Positions 53,684 through 63,938 of a stretch of 64,000 nucleotides of DNA are shown here, piece by piece. The DNA is from RYN-133 sp963708645 (lineage in GTDB: Bacteria; Actinomycetota; Actinomycetes; Mycobacteriales; Jatrophihabitantaceae), in NCBI GenBank assembly GCA_963708645.1, contig CAVPTA010000014.1:62001-126000 (forward strand), in the 5' to 3' direction. Under the pieces are notes generated by a model. That model was not told the origin of the DNA. It saw only the letters and a list, made by a program, of their open reading frames with translations, and did not search any database. Positions within the stretch are counted from its first letter, which is position 1; every line of letters begins with the position of its first letter. Both the position numbers and the translations under genes were made by a program.

Positions 53684-55687
53684 TCAGCCGGCGTTGCCGA
53701 CCGCCGAGATGAAGCTGGACGACGGTGATCCACGACCGGTCACGTTGTCGTAACCAGCGGAGGTGTTCAACGAACTGTCGTGGTTCGTCGTCACCAAGCG
53801 GGTCACCTGCGCGGCCGCCGAGTAGTACACCAGCGCCTTCTGGTCCGCCGTGGTCGGCGCCTTGACGTCGTTGAACGCGCTCGCGTTCAACGAGTACAGG
53901 AGCGGGTTGGCGAATCCGATCGACGAGCCGCCACCGCGCTGCTGCGCGACGGCCATGATTCCGGCGATCGTCGGGCAAGCGAGCGACGTGCCGCCGATCG
54001 AGCCCTCGGAATACACCGGGCCACTGCCCGCATCAGTGCTGAATCCGACCAGGAAACCCGTGTACGGATCAGCGTTCGCCGCGATGTCCGGAACCACACG
54101 ACCGGGGCCGCGATCGCCGGGGTTCGAGTTCGCGAGCGAGTCCGGGACGATCCCCTTTTGGTAGTCCGGCTCCTTCCACACCGAGCTGGTACCTCCACCG
54201 GCGCCGCCGTAGAAGTCACCGGGCAGCGACAGCCACGACTGCTTCTTGGTCTTCGTGTTCTCGACCAGATAGGTGCGGTCGTCGCCCCAGCCGGTCTCGA
54301 ACTGGTAGCCGTCGGTGCGGTTCACGCCGAGCGTCGTGCCGCCGACAGCGGTGACAGCCCAGTCGTTCGCGCTCGCCTGCGGCTGCGGCGTCCCGTTGTT
54401 CAGGGCCGCAGCGTCACCGTTGTCGCCGGAAGAGAAGTAGAACCCGACACCCTCGACAGCACCCTGCACGAACCGCGCGTGCTCCTCGTTCTGGATGTCC
54501 CCCGGGATCAAGTCGCTCGTGTCGCCGTAGGAGTTGCTGACGATCGTGGCGAGCGGGTGCGCCGAATCGCCGGCCGGCGCGAGGATCGTGTCGTACGAGT
54601 CGAGGAAGTCGGAGTCGTTGCAGCTCGCAGCCGGGACGTACGAGATACGCGCGCCCGGAGCCATCGAGTGCACGGCCTCGACATCGAGCGCCTCTTCGTC
54701 GGTCCAGCTGCCGCACGCGCTCTGGTCGTAGTACGCCGTGGTCGGCGGATACTCGGCGTACTGCCCCGGCTTGAACCCGGGCAGGCCGTTGCGCTTGCTG
54801 TAGGTCTGCGCGTCCGCGGCCATGGTCGGGGATGCGTAGGCGTCGATGATCGCGACCGTCACGCCGGACCCGTCACTCGCGTGCTTGACCGCGTTCGGCG
54901 CCAGGCCGTACGCGCCGCGCTCCTGCGCCGGCTCGTAACCGCAGTTGGATGTCGGGAACGAGGTGTGTCCGTAGGCGCTCGGCAGGTTGCTGACGTGGTG
55001 CTCGCCGTAGTAGGTCGAGCACGGCGTAGGCACCTGCACCGGCTTCGTGCCGTTCGGGGTGGCGGTCCCGCGGGCGCTGCCACCGGGCGTGACGATGTTC
55101 GGACGCAACGCCGACGACGAGTCCGTCAACCCACCGACGGACATGATCACCGACGCGAGCGAGGCAGGCACCTTGGCCGCGGTGGCCGGTGCGCGCAGCG
55201 TGTGACCGTTGTGGCGGTAGACCCGCATCGTGGTGTGGAACGCGCGGTCGAGCTGACGCACGGTTCCGGTCGCCGCGATCGACTGGCGCGAGGGCGTCTG
55301 GCCGACGATCTTCAGGCCGGCGCCCCGCAGGAACGACCGAACCTGGGCGACCTGCGCATCGGTCGGGCCGAAGCGCGACAGGTACTGCTTCGGGCTCAGG
55401 TAGTGCCGGTACGAGGAGCTCTTCGGGTTGCTCACCGCGGCAGCCAGCTTCGCGATGCCCGCGGGGTCACGCGGTGCGAGGCCGATGTGGACGGTGAGGA
55501 TCCGGTTCGGGTTGGCAGCTGCGACCACGCTGGCCGATCGGGCCCAGGACGGAGCGTTGCCGTGGACGGTGCGCAGCGCGGGTGTCGCTGCCGTCGCCGG
55601 CGTAGCCAGTGCGGCTGCGCCGAGTAGCGGCAGCGCGAGGGCTGCGGCCACCGACGTCGCCTTGCGGCGATGAAGGGTAGATGTCAT
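53684..55687 (-). CDS. secreted S53 peptidase (sedolisin/pseudomonalisin)
   Basis: 667 aa from ATG 55687. Signal peptide about 1-34 (ALATPATAA). A pro-kumamolisin domain follows (about 45-190: LTVHIGLAPRDPAGIAKLAA, YLSPKQYLSRFGPTDAQV). The catalytic domain has WTDEEALDVEAVHSMAPG with the Glu/Asp pair, VGFYFSSGDNGD with the oxyanion Asp, and the Ser in GSIGGTSLACPTIAGIM. The C-terminal Ca2+ site is AGYDNVTGRGSP. It is an acid-active serine-carboxyl endopeptidase, activated by removal of its propeptide outside the cell. Confidence 0.94.
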   Translation of the reverse strand: MTSTLHRRKATSVAAALALPLLGAAALATPATAATPALRTVHGNAPSWARSASVVAAANPNRILTVHIGLAPRDPAGIAKLAAAVSNPKSSSYRHYLSPKQYLSRFGPTDAQVAQVRSFLRGAGLKIVGQTPSRQSIAATGTVRQLDRAFHTTMRVYRHNGHTLRAPATAAKVPASLASVIMSVGGLTDSSSALRPNIVTPGGSARGTATPNGTKPVQVPTPCSTYYGEHHVSNLPSAYGHTSFPTSNCGYEPAQERGAYGLAPNAVKHASDGSGVTVAIIDAYASPTMAADAQTYSKRNGLPGFKPGQYAEYPPTTAYYDQSACGSWTDEEALDVEAVHSMAPGARISYVPAASCNDSDFLDSYDTILAPAGDSAHPLATIVSNSYGDTSDLIPGDIQNEEHARFVQGAVEGVGFYFSSGDNGDAAALNNGTPQPQASANDWAVTAVGGTTLGVNRTDGYQFETGWGDDRTYLVENTKTKKQSWLSLPGDFYGGAGGGTSSVWKEPDYQKGIVPDSLANSNPGDRGPGRVVPDIAANADPYTGFLVGFSTDAGSGPVYSEGSIGGTSLACPTIAGIMAVAQQRGGGSSIGFANPLLYSLNASAFNDVKAPTTADQKALVYYSAAAQVTRLVTTNHDSSLNTSAGYDNVTGRGSPSSSFISAVGNAG

Positions 55688-55748
55688 TCGGCAAACGTAC
55701 GCGAAACGGGGCAAATGCGTAACACGTAATGTTCAGGACGTTTGACGA

Positions 55749-56573
55749 TTAAAGCGCACGCGCATACCAACGTCCCGAACGACGCCACACGTGGATGGGC
55801 AACCCGAACGTCGTGGTCAGGTTGTCATCCGTGAGCACCTGACGCGCGAGGCCGGCAGCAACGACACCGCCGTCGCGCAAGAGCATGACATGCGAGATGC
55901 CGGTCGGGAGTTCTTCGACGTGATGCGTGACCAGGACCGACGCTGGCGCGTCGGGATCCGCGCTGAAACGCGTCAACCGACGAAGAAGATCCTCGCGACC
56001 GCCGAGGTCCATCCCGGCCGCCGGTTCGTCCAGCAGCAGCAATTCGGGATCGGTCATGAGCGCACGGGCGATCTGCACGCGCTTGCGCTCCCCCTCGCTC
56101 AGGGTTCCGAACCGTCGCTGGGCAAGATCTCCGACACCGAACCGGTCGAGCAGCTTCACCGCGCGCCGCACGTCCAGCCGTCCGTACGCCTCGCGCCATC
56201 GTCCGAGGACGGAGTACCCGGCGCTGACCACGACATCGGTGACCAGTTCGCCGGGTGGAATGCGCTCAGCCAGTGCGGCTCCGGCGTACCCGATCCGTGG
56301 ACGTAGGTCGAAGACATCGACCCGACCGATCCGCTCGCCGAGCACGTACGCATGTCCGGACGTCGGATGCAACGTCGCTGCGGCAATATTGATCAACGTC
56401 GACTTGCCGGCGCCATTGGGCCCGAGAATCGCCCAACGCTCGTCCTCCTCCACAGTCCAGTCGACGTTGTGCAACAACGTCTTGTCGCCGCGCCGCACGC
56501 TGACCTGGGCGAACTGCAGCACGGCGTCGGGATTGATTTCGACGTCCGCGCCGGCCGCATTGCTGTCGCCCAC
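55749..56573 (-). CDS. ABC transporter ATP-binding protein, Rv3041c-like
   Basis: 274 aa from GTG 56573; an ATG ten codons earlier (56603) is possible. Walker A ILGPNGAGKSTLINIAAATL, signature GTLSEGERKRVQIARALM, Walker B ELLLLDEPAAGMDLGG, H-loop SVLVTHHVEELPTGI. No permease gene is adjacent, as with Rv3041c and E. coli ModF-like stand-alone ATPases. The C-terminus (FGLPIHVWRRSGRWYARAL) is typical of this group. Confidence 0.87.
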   Translation of the reverse strand: MGDSNAAGADVEINPDAVLQFAQVSVRRGDKTLLHNVDWTVEEDERWAILGPNGAGKSTLINIAAATLHPTSGHAYVLGERIGRVDVFDLRPRIGYAGAALAERIPPGELVTDVVVSAGYSVLGRWREAYGRLDVRRAVKLLDRFGVGDLAQRRFGTLSEGERKRVQIARALMTDPELLLLDEPAAGMDLGGREDLLRRLTRFSADPDAPASVLVTHHVEELPTGISHVMLLRDGGVVAAGLARQVLTDDNLTTTFGLPIHVWRRSGRWYARAL

Positions 56574-56624
56574 GTCCCCATCCTTGCGTACCGAGCAAGG
56601 CACGGTGGGGACCGAACGAGGCGC

Positions 56625-56657
56625 GGCGCGCGTCCCACAGGAGGAAGGACACGCGCC
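56625..56657 (-). terminator. hairpin downstream of the HtrA gene
   Basis: GGCGCGCGTCC pairs with GGACACGCGCC, 11 bp with one mismatch and an 11-base loop, 41 bp past the protease stop. Confidence 0.55.
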
Positions 56658-56697
56658 GCGAGCTCGAGAGGTCGACCAGCCTCGATCAGTTAGTGGG

Positions 56698-58027
56698 TCA
56701 GTCGGCAGGTCCGGTCGCCAGCGTCAGGCTGACGGTGTGCTTGGCGTTGCCGGTGTCCTCGTAGGTGACGCTGACCCGTGAGCCGGGGTTCGACCTGCTC
56801 ATCAAGTTGTGCAATTGGGTCGAACTCGTCACCGCGGTGCCGTTCACCTTCGTGATCACATCACCACCCGTGATGCCGGCGCCCGCCGCCGGACCGCCCG
56901 GAAGGATCGACGCGACCAGGGCGCCGGAGCCACTGCTCGGTGTCACCGAGACTCCGAGGAAGCCCGGGTAGCCGATGTGAATCGCGCTGGTCTCGATGCC
57001 CGTGCGGATCTGCGCGACCACGCCGAGCGCGTTGTTGATCGGGATGGCGAAGCCGACCTGCTGACCGGTCGTGCTGGCTGCGGTGTCCATGCCGACCACG
57101 CGTCCGTTGGCGTCGAACAGCGGACCACCCGAGTCGCCCGACCTGATCGGGGCGTCGGTCACGATGATGTCGTGCAGCCGTTCCGAGTTCGTCCCGGACT
57201 CGTCGGACGCGGTGATCGACTTGTGCAGGGCGGTGACCTTGCCGGACGCGGACGACGGCGTGCCGCCGGTACCGCCGGCGTTGCCCACTCCGACGACCTT
57301 GTCGGCGAGCGCGACCGTGTCCGAATCACCGAGGTTGGCGACGGTGAGCCCCGACGCGTTGACCAGCTTGATCAGCGCTACGTCCTTCGACGGCGCGGTG
57401 CCGACGACCTTGGCCACGTAGGTCTTGTTGGTCGAAACGATCCGGACCCGGATCGACGTCGAGCCCTCGATCACGTGGTTGTTCGTCAGGATCTCGCCGT
57501 CGGAGCTCAGCACGATTCCGGTGCCGGCCGCGGCGGCCGAGTTGTACTTCTGCACCGTGTAGATGTCGACGACGCCGACCTGCTGCGCCTTGGTGGCCTT
57601 GCCGGATCCCGTTCCTGACGGAGCCGGACGAGCCACCGGACGGGAACGGGAACGTCCCGTTGCCCGGCGTCGGGTTGCTGCCGCCAGAATTGCGCGATGA
57701 GCCACCGGTGCTCGACGAGCCGGTGTTGGACGAGCCGCCCGCGACCGCGACACCGTTGGTCGTGCGCGTCACGCCCGTAGCGATGACGACCAAGGACGCC
57801 ACCAGCGCTGCCGCAAGCACGACGACGGCCCCGATGAGACCGCGCGAGTGGCGAGCGGTCGGCGGCGGAGGGGGCGGCGGATAGCCGTACCCGTAGCCGT
57901 ACGGCGTCGCCGGCGGATGCGGGTACGCCGGATCCCACGCCTGGACGTCGTCGCGCCGCGGCGCGCCGTACCAACCGTCGCCTGACGGCCGCCCGTAGCC
58001 GCCGTTGTCCTGATATGGGCTGGTCAC
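56698..58027 (-). CDS. membrane-anchored HtrA/DegP-like serine protease with PDZ domain (one frame step)
   Basis: About 443 codons from GTG 58027. A Gly/Tyr/Pro-rich cytoplasmic head (YGYGYGYPPPPPPP), a helix (GLIGAVVVLAAALVASLVVI), a Ser/Gly linker, then the trypsin-like domain: His in EILTNNHVIEG, Asp in APSKDVALIKLVN, Ser in APIRSGDSGGPLFDANG. The PDZ domain has GITGGDVITKVNGTAVTSST. The frame steps near 57,615 (one-base gain) in the linker. It acts in envelope protein quality control. Confidence 0.9.
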
Positions 58028-58170
58028 GCTCGTTCACCTCCGGTGGCGCCGCGGGGCAGCTCCGAACGTGTCCCGCGGATCTGCCACCAGCAAACGGGGT
58101 TCCCCCCAGCGTTGCCTGGGTCGTTCCCCTGCATCAGCTGAGAGTTGGGAGGCCCAATAGAGTCGCCACC

Positions 58171-60303
58171 GTGCTGCCCGAGGAACTCACGGCCGCCCTG
58201 GCCGCGCGCCTCGACCGCGCGTGGCCCGGTAACCCGTTCCCGCTCGGGGCGCACTGGGACGGCGACGGCGTGAACTTCGCGCTCTGGTCGACGACGGCGA
58301 CCGGCGTGAGCGTGTGCCTGTTCGACGGGAACGACCACGAAACGCGGATCCCGCTCGACGAGTCGACCTACCACGTGTGGCACGGCTACCTTCCTGGCGT
58401 CGGACCAGGTCAACGCTACGGGTTTCGCGTCGAAGGTCCACACGACCCGGCACGCGGGATCTTCCACAACCCCACCAAACTGCTCGTCGACCCGTACGCG
58501 CGCGCCATCGAGGGCGACTTCCGCGACAACCCGGCCGTCTACCCCGACTCGTCCGAGGACTCTGCGCCGTACGTACCGCGCTCGGTCGTCATCCACGACG
58601 CCTTTCCTTGGGGCGGCGACCTGGCGCCCAAGGTTCCGTGGGCCGACACGGTCATCTACGAACTGCACGTCAAAGGCTTCACCCGACAGCACCCGGACAT
58701 CCCGCCGGAGTTGCGGGGCACCTATGCCGGCCTGGCCCACCCCGCGGCGATCGACTACCTCACCTCGCTCGGCGTCACTGCGGTCGAACTTCAGCCCATC
58801 CATCACTTCGTGTCCGAACCCGTCCTGCAACGCCGCGGCAACGCCAACTACTGGGGCTACAACTCGATCGGCTTCTTCGCCCCGCACGAGGCGTACGCAT
58901 CACGCCACGGCAACCAGGTTCGCGAGTTCAAGTCGATGGTGCGGGCGCTGCACGCGGCGGGCATCGAAGTCATCCTCGACGTCGTCTACAACCACACCGC
59001 CGAGGCCGGCCCCGACGGGCCGATGCTGTCGTTCCGCGGGATCGACAACCAGTCGTACTACCGCCTCGCCGAGGACGACCCGGCGCGCTACGTCGACTAC
59101 ACCGGCTGCGGAAACACCTTCGACCCACGCCGTCCGTTCCCGTTGCAGTTGATCACCGATTCGCTGCGGTACTGGATCACCGACATGCACGTCGACGGCT
59201 TCCGGTTCGACCTCGCCTCCGCGCTCGCGCGCTCCTTGCACGACGTCGACAAGCTCTCGTCGTTCTTCGACACGATCCACCAGGATCCCGTCATCTCGCA
59301 GGCCAAGCTCATCGCCGAGCCGTGGGACGTCGGCGCGGGCGGGTACCAGGTCGGCGAGTTCCCGCCGCTGTGGACGGAGTGGAACGGCAAGTACCGAGAC
59401 ACCGTGCGCTCGTTCTGGGCCTTCGGCGACGGCGGAGTGCGAGATCTCGCCTACCGCCTGTCGGGTTCGTCCGACCTCTACGGCGACGACGGCCGGCTGC
59501 CGATCGCCTCGATCAACTTCGTGACCTCGCACGACGGCTTCACGCTGCGCGACCTGGTCTCCTACAACGAGAAGCACAACGGCGACAACGGCGAGAACAA
59601 CAAGGACGGCACCGACGACAACCGCTCGTACAACTGCGGCTACGAAGGCGATCCCGCGCCGGAGGACGTGCAGACGCTGCGCTTGCGCCAGGCACGCAAC
59701 CTGCTGTGCTCGCTGCTGCTGTCGACCGGCGCGCCGATGCTTGTCGCCGGCGACGAGCGCTGGCGCACCCAGGGCGGCAACAACAACGCCTACGTGCAGG
59801 ACAACGCGGTGTCGTGGCTCGACTGGGAACCCGGAGAGGCCGCGCAGGACATGCTCGACCTCACCCGGCAATTGCTGACGTTGCGCCGCCAGCATCCGGT
59901 GCTGCGACAGCCCGCGTTCTTCGAGGGACGAGCCGTCGAGGGCGGTGACGGATGCAAGGACCTCGCCTGGTTCCACCCGGCCGGACGCGAGTTCACCGCC
60001 GACGACTGGTTCGACTCACAGTTGCGCTCGATCGGCATGTATCTGGACGGTCGTGGGCTGCGACATCGCGACCGCCGCGGCGAAGTGATCGTGGACGAGT
60101 CGTTCTTGTTGCTGCTGCACGCCGGCGATCAGGGAGTGCGGTGGACGGTGCCCGGCAGCCCGTGGGCCGAGAACTACACCGTCGTCCTCGACACCAGTCG
60201 GCCGGCCGGCGCGCCCGCGGCGTCACGTGTGGTTGCGGGAGGCGCAACCGTGCGTCTCACCGCGCGATCGGTGCTGCTGCTGCGCGCCGAACGCTCGGGG
60301 TGA
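58171..60303 (+). CDS. glgX: glycogen debranching enzyme GlgX
   Basis: 710 aa from GTG 58171, a normal length. An N-terminal CBM48 (PLGAHWDGDGVNFALWSTTA) precedes a GH13 barrel: VILDVVYNHTAEA, nucleophile in MHVDGFRFDLASALAR, acid/base Glu in KLIAEPWDVGAGGYQ, and NFVTSHDGFTLRDLVSYNEK. NPTKLLVDPYARAIEGD and NGDNGENNKDGTDDNRSYNC are typical of GlgX. It hydrolyses alpha-1,6 branches in glycogen. Confidence 0.94.
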   Translation: MLPEELTAALAARLDRAWPGNPFPLGAHWDGDGVNFALWSTTATGVSVCLFDGNDHETRIPLDESTYHVWHGYLPGVGPGQRYGFRVEGPHDPARGIFHNPTKLLVDPYARAIEGDFRDNPAVYPDSSEDSAPYVPRSVVIHDAFPWGGDLAPKVPWADTVIYELHVKGFTRQHPDIPPELRGTYAGLAHPAAIDYLTSLGVTAVELQPIHHFVSEPVLQRRGNANYWGYNSIGFFAPHEAYASRHGNQVREFKSMVRALHAAGIEVILDVVYNHTAEAGPDGPMLSFRGIDNQSYYRLAEDDPARYVDYTGCGNTFDPRRPFPLQLITDSLRYWITDMHVDGFRFDLASALARSLHDVDKLSSFFDTIHQDPVISQAKLIAEPWDVGAGGYQVGEFPPLWTEWNGKYRDTVRSFWAFGDGGVRDLAYRLSGSSDLYGDDGRLPIASINFVTSHDGFTLRDLVSYNEKHNGDNGENNKDGTDDNRSYNCGYEGDPAPEDVQTLRLRQARNLLCSLLLSTGAPMLVAGDERWRTQGGNNNAYVQDNAVSWLDWEPGEAAQDMLDLTRQLLTLRRQHPVLRQPAFFEGRAVEGGDGCKDLAWFHPAGREFTADDWFDSQLRSIGMYLDGRGLRHRDRRGEVIVDESFLLLLHAGDQGVRWTVPGSPWAENYTVVLDTSRPAGAPAASRVVAGGATVRLTARSVLLLRAERSG

Positions 60304-60390
60304 GCCACGGTCCGTCAGGGCGAATTGTCTGCCAACTCACATCATTTGCATGGCTGAGTCACGTGAAATTTGACATGTCACAGGCGCACG

Positions 60391-60582
60391 ATGGAGAGCA
60401 TGACGCCATCTTCGCCCGTCGCCGGTCTACTCACCGGGCTCGTTGACGGGCTGGTCATCGCAATCCTGGTCATGCTCGTGGTCATGCTCAACAACCGCCG
60501 GCACAAGGTCAGCCTGGTGCGGATACGGCCCACGGACCGTCCGGTCGAGACGATGCCGGAGACGCTCCACCGCGCCGACTGA
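60391..60582 (+). CDS. small single-helix membrane protein
   Basis: 63 aa from ATG 60391 (another ATG at 60400). GLVDGLVIAILVMLVVMLNN is one transmembrane helix, followed by a basic stretch (NRRHKVSLVRIRPTDRP). I do not recognise it. It lies 33 bp before crtI. The ATG choice is uncertain. Confidence 0.5.
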   Translation: MESMTPSSPVAGLLTGLVDGLVIAILVMLVVMLNNRRHKVSLVRIRPTDRPVETMPETLHRAD

Positions 60583-60615
60583 TCCGAATCGCCTGGCCAG
60601 TAACGTGCCTAGGCG

Positions 60616-62106
60616 ATGCGCACGGTGCCTGGTCCGACCGATTCGGTCGTTGTCGTCGGCGCCGGACTCGGCGGCCTGTCGGCCGCACTCCACCTCGCGG
60701 GCGCCGGTCGCAACGTCACTGTCCTCGAGCGCGCCGCCGTGCCGGGCGGGCGCGCCGGCCTGCATCGCGACCACGGCTACCTGTTCGACACCGGTCCGAC
60801 GGTGCTCACGATGCCCGACCTCGTCCAGGCCCCGCTCGCGGCGGTCGGTGAGGATCTCGACGACTGGCTGACCCTGCATCGGCTCGACCCGGCGTACCGG
60901 GCGCGCTTCGCCGACGGGACGTCGCATCGACGTGCGGGCCGACGTGTCCGAGATGGCCGACGAGATCGCCCGGACGTGCGGCAGGGCCGACGCCGACGGC
61001 TACCGCGACTTCGTCGCGTACCTGCGACGGCTCTACGCGCTCGAGATGCCGCACTTCATCGATCGCAACCTCGACTATCCGCTGCAACTCGTGGGGCTGC
61101 CGCTGCTGCGGCTGGTCGCCGGCGGCGGCTTCCGCCGACTCGGGACGAAGGTCGGCCAGTTCTTCGCCGACGAGCGGCTGCGGCGGCTGTTCTCGTTCCA
61201 GGCGATGTACGCCGGGCTCGCGCCGGCCCAGGCGCTGGCGATCTACTCGGTGATCACCTACATGGACTGCGTCGCCGGCGTGTACTTCCCCGAGGGCGGC
61301 ATGCACGCCGTGCCGCGCGCGCTCGCCGGCGCCGCAGCCGCGCACGGCGTGCGCTTGCGCTACAACACGACGGTCGCGCGCATCGAGGTCTCGGGCGGGC
61401 GGGCGCGCGCGGTGATCACCAGCGACGGCGAGCGCATCCCGGCCGACGTGGTCGTCGTCAACGCCGACCTGCCCGTCGCGATGCGCGACCTGCTGCCGCC
61501 GGGCTACACGCCGCGCCGCGTGCGACGGCTGCGCTACTCGCCCAGTGCCGTGGTGCTGCACGCCGGCTCGGCTGCGGCGTACGACGACATGGCGCACCAC
61601 ACGATCGACTTCGGCCGGGCGTGGGAACGAGACCTTCGACCAGATCATCGAGCAGGGTGAGGTGATGAGCGACCCGTCCTTCCTGCTCACCACGCCGACG
61701 ATCACCGACCCGTCGCTCGCGCCGGCGGGACGCCACACCTACTACGCGCTGTTCCCCACGCCCAACCTCGTCACCGGCCGCGACATCGACTGGACGCGCA
61801 AGCGCGATCGCTACCGCGACCACATCCTCGACACGATCGAGGAGCGCGGCTACGCGGGCTTCCGCGACGGCATCGAGTGCGAGCACCTCGTCACGCCCGC
61901 CGACTGGCGCGCGCAGGGCATCGCCGCCGGCGCACCGTTCGCAGCAGCGCACCGGTTCACGCAGACCGGCCCGTTCCGTCCTGCCACGCTCGACCGCCGC
62001 GTCGAGAACCTCGTCTACACCGGCTCGAACACCCAGCCCGGGCGTCGGCGTGCCGATGGTGCTCGTGTCGGGACGGCTGGCCGCGCAGCGGGTGACCGGC
62101 ACATGA
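60616..62106 (+). CDS. crtI: phytoene desaturase CrtI (three frame steps)
   Basis: About 497 codons. FAD-binding N-terminus SVVVVGAGLGGLSAALHL, then VTVLERAAVPGGRAGLHRDH and YLFDTGPTVLTMPDL. YFPEGGMHAVPRALAGAAAA and DPSFLLTTPTITDPSLAPAG follow. The C-terminal dinucleotide motif is RRVENLVYTGSNTQPGVGVP, then MVLVSGRLAAQRV. Frame steps lie near 60,925, 61,620 and 62,040, each a one-base gain. The stop overlaps crtB (ATGA). It desaturates phytoene toward lycopene. Confidence 0.9.
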
Positions 62107-63038
62107 GCGCGCTGACGGTGCGCGAACTCGACGCCGCGGGCATCACCGACCCGGCGCTGCGCGCGAGCTACCGGCTCTGCCGCGCGCTCAACGCGCGCCA
62201 CGGCCGCACCTACTTCCTCGCCACGCTGCTGCTGCCCCAGCCCAAGCGTCCCTACGTCCACGCGCTGTACGGCTTCGCCCGCCACGTCGACGACATGGTC
62301 GACGTCGCACGGCAGCGAGCGGTTTCGCGCGAGTGGTGCGACGACTTCCTGGCCGAACTCGACTGGGGCGCGACCAGCGACCCGGTCGTGTCGGGCCGTG
62401 CTCGACACGGTCGCGCGGTGGCAGATCCCGCACAGCTACTTCGCCGACTTCCTCGACTCGATGCGGATGGACCTCACGGTCACCGGCTACGCGACCTACG
62501 ACGACCTGGTCCGCTACATGTGGGGTTCGGCTGCGGTGATCGGCTTGCAGATGCTGCCGATCCTCGGCCGCGCCGACCCCGGCATCGGCGTGGGACCGGC
62601 TCGAGACGCCGGCGATCGACCTCGGCTACGCGTTCCAGCTGACGAACTTCCTCCGCGACGTCGCCGAGGACCTGCGCCGCGGTCGGGTCTACCTGCCGCA
62701 GGCGTGCCTCGACCAGTTCGGCGTCGACCGCGACCGGCTGCGGCGCGGGCGGGTCGACGAGCCGATCCGCAACCTGCTCGCCTGGGAGATCGAGCGAGCC
62801 CGCGGGCTGTACCGCCGCGCCGAGACCGGCATCGACCTCGTGCACCCGACCTCCCGCGATTGCCTGCGCACCGCGTTGACGCTGTACGAAGGCATCCTCG
62901 ACGAGATCGAACGCAGCGACTACGACGTGTTCTCGCACCGGGTGTCCGTCGGGCTGGTGCGCCGCGGCAGCGTCGGCGATCAGCGGCCTGACGAATGCCG
63001 TTCGCGCGCGCCGAGCCGCACCCACAGCGCCAGCGTGA
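62103..63038 (+). CDS. crtB: phytoene synthase CrtB (about three frame steps)
   Basis: About 312 codons from ATG 62103. First Asp-rich motif YGFARHVDDMVDVARQR; second NFLRDVAEDLRRGRVYLPQA; also GSAAVIGLQMLPILG and LYRRAETGIDLVHPTSRDCL. Frame steps lie near 62,395, 62,590 and 62,955, all one-base gains. The 3' end is uncertain; following the last step gives TGA at 63036-63038, overlapping crtYd on the other strand by about 60 bp. It condenses two GGPP into phytoene. Confidence 0.87.
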
Positions 63039-63291
63039 CGAGCACGAGCGCGAACCCGAACAGCAGGTCTTCGACCGGCGCGTAGGCGAGCCGCCAGCCG
63101 ATGATCGCGTGCGGGTCGTAGCGCACGACCGGGATGCCGGTGAGCAGCCCGTTCGTGATCAGCTGGAAGAACACCATGATCGCGTACGCAGCCCAGAAAG
63201 CCTTGCGCAGCAACAGCATCGTCCGCAACACGATGATGTCGACCGCGGCCGCGGCGATCACGCCGAGCACGGCGAGCACGGTGTAGCTCAT
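62980..63291 (-). CDS. crtYd: lycopene beta-cyclase subunit CrtYd
   Basis: 103 aa from ATG 63291, overlapping the crtYc stop (ATGA). Three helices: YTVLAVLGVIAAAAVDIIVL, FWAAYAIMVFFQLITNGLLT, and the family motif YAPVEDLLFGFALVLVTLAL. The VxYDPxxIIGxRLAYAPVEDLLFG pattern is diagnostic of heterodimeric actinobacterial cyclases. Confidence 0.88.
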   Translation of the reverse strand: MSYTVLAVLGVIAAAAVDIIVLRTMLLLRKAFWAAYAIMVFFQLITNGLLTGIPVVRYDPHAIIGWRLAYAPVEDLLFGFALVLVTLALWVRLGARERHSSGR

Positions 63292-63609
63292 GCTCGCCAC
63301 CGCGGCCGGCGAGCGAGCACCGCTTCGTAGGTGAGCACGGCACACATCGGAATGACCAGGAAGAACAGCAGCTCCTCGACCGGCAGGTGCCCGGGCAGGT
63401 CGACGCCGACCAGGTAGCGCGGGTCGTAGCGCCACAGCCCGCGGTGGATCGAATAGAGATCCCACGCTCCGAACACGATGACAACCGGCACGAGCATCGC
63501 GAGCAGCCGTCGCCATTGCGCGTACACGCCGACGTGCAGCACGAGTTCGAGCGGAGCGGTGCCGACGCAGGCAGGCCGCCAGGATGGCCAGGTAGGTGAG
63601 GTGGCTCAA
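63288..63609 (-). CDS. crtYc: lycopene beta-cyclase subunit CrtYc (one frame step)
   Basis: About 107 codons. TTG start at 63609, overlapping the stop of the Rv2175c-like gene (TTGA). SHLTYLAILAACL steps frame near 63,565 (CTGCGTCGG should be CTGGTCGG) into LVLHVGVYAQWRRLLAMLVP. DLPGHLPVEELLFFLVIPMC is the conserved cyclase motif. It pairs with CrtYd to make beta-ionone rings on lycopene. Confidence 0.87.
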
Positions 63610-63938
63610 TAGCCGGCGACCTGGGCGCGCCGCTTGACCTCCGAGCCGCGGTTGGCACGCAGCGCCTCGATCGGCGAACCGGGCAGCGAATCGTCCGCAC
63701 GGTGCAACCAGTCGACGATCTCGTCGTCGGTGAAGTGCGCGTCGCGCAACACCGTGATCACCGACGGCAACGCCTTGACGATCGCCCCGTCCTGGATGAA
63801 CAGGGCGGGGACGGAGCGCGGACCGCTGTCGACGCGAGTGACGACCAGGTGGCCGTCGCGCACGTACTGGTGAACCCGGGTGATCGGGACGTCGAGCTGG
63901 TCGGCGACCTCCGGCAGGGTGAGAACGTCCACGTTCAC
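63606..63938 (-). CDS. Rv2175c-like DNA-binding protein
   Basis: 110 aa from GTG 63938. An N-terminal winged helix (DVLTLPEVADQLDVPITRVH, QYVRDGHLVVTRVDSGPRSV) and a helical C-terminus (HFTDDEIVDWLHRADDSLPG) match Rv2175c, a PknL substrate in M. tuberculosis. The start overlaps the stop of an upstream gene (GTGA). In mycobacteria the neighbours include an isoprenyl diphosphate synthase, which would fit the carotenoid genes here (from memory). Confidence 0.85.
   Translation of the reverse strand: MNVDVLTLPEVADQLDVPITRVHQYVRDGHLVVTRVDSGPRSVPALFIQDGAIVKALPSVITVLRDAHFTDDEIVDWLHRADDSLPGSPIEALRANRGSEVKRRAQVAGY

Noticed and set aside
53780..55627. 615-aa plus-strand open frame opposite sedolisin
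   Set aside because: Composition is Arg/Val/Gly-rich and mirrors the sedolisin codons; it has no domain or ribosome site.
60900..62100. Programmed ribosomal frameshifting in crtI
   Set aside because: No slippery heptamer or downstream pseudoknot, and the same kind of step occurs in unrelated genes.
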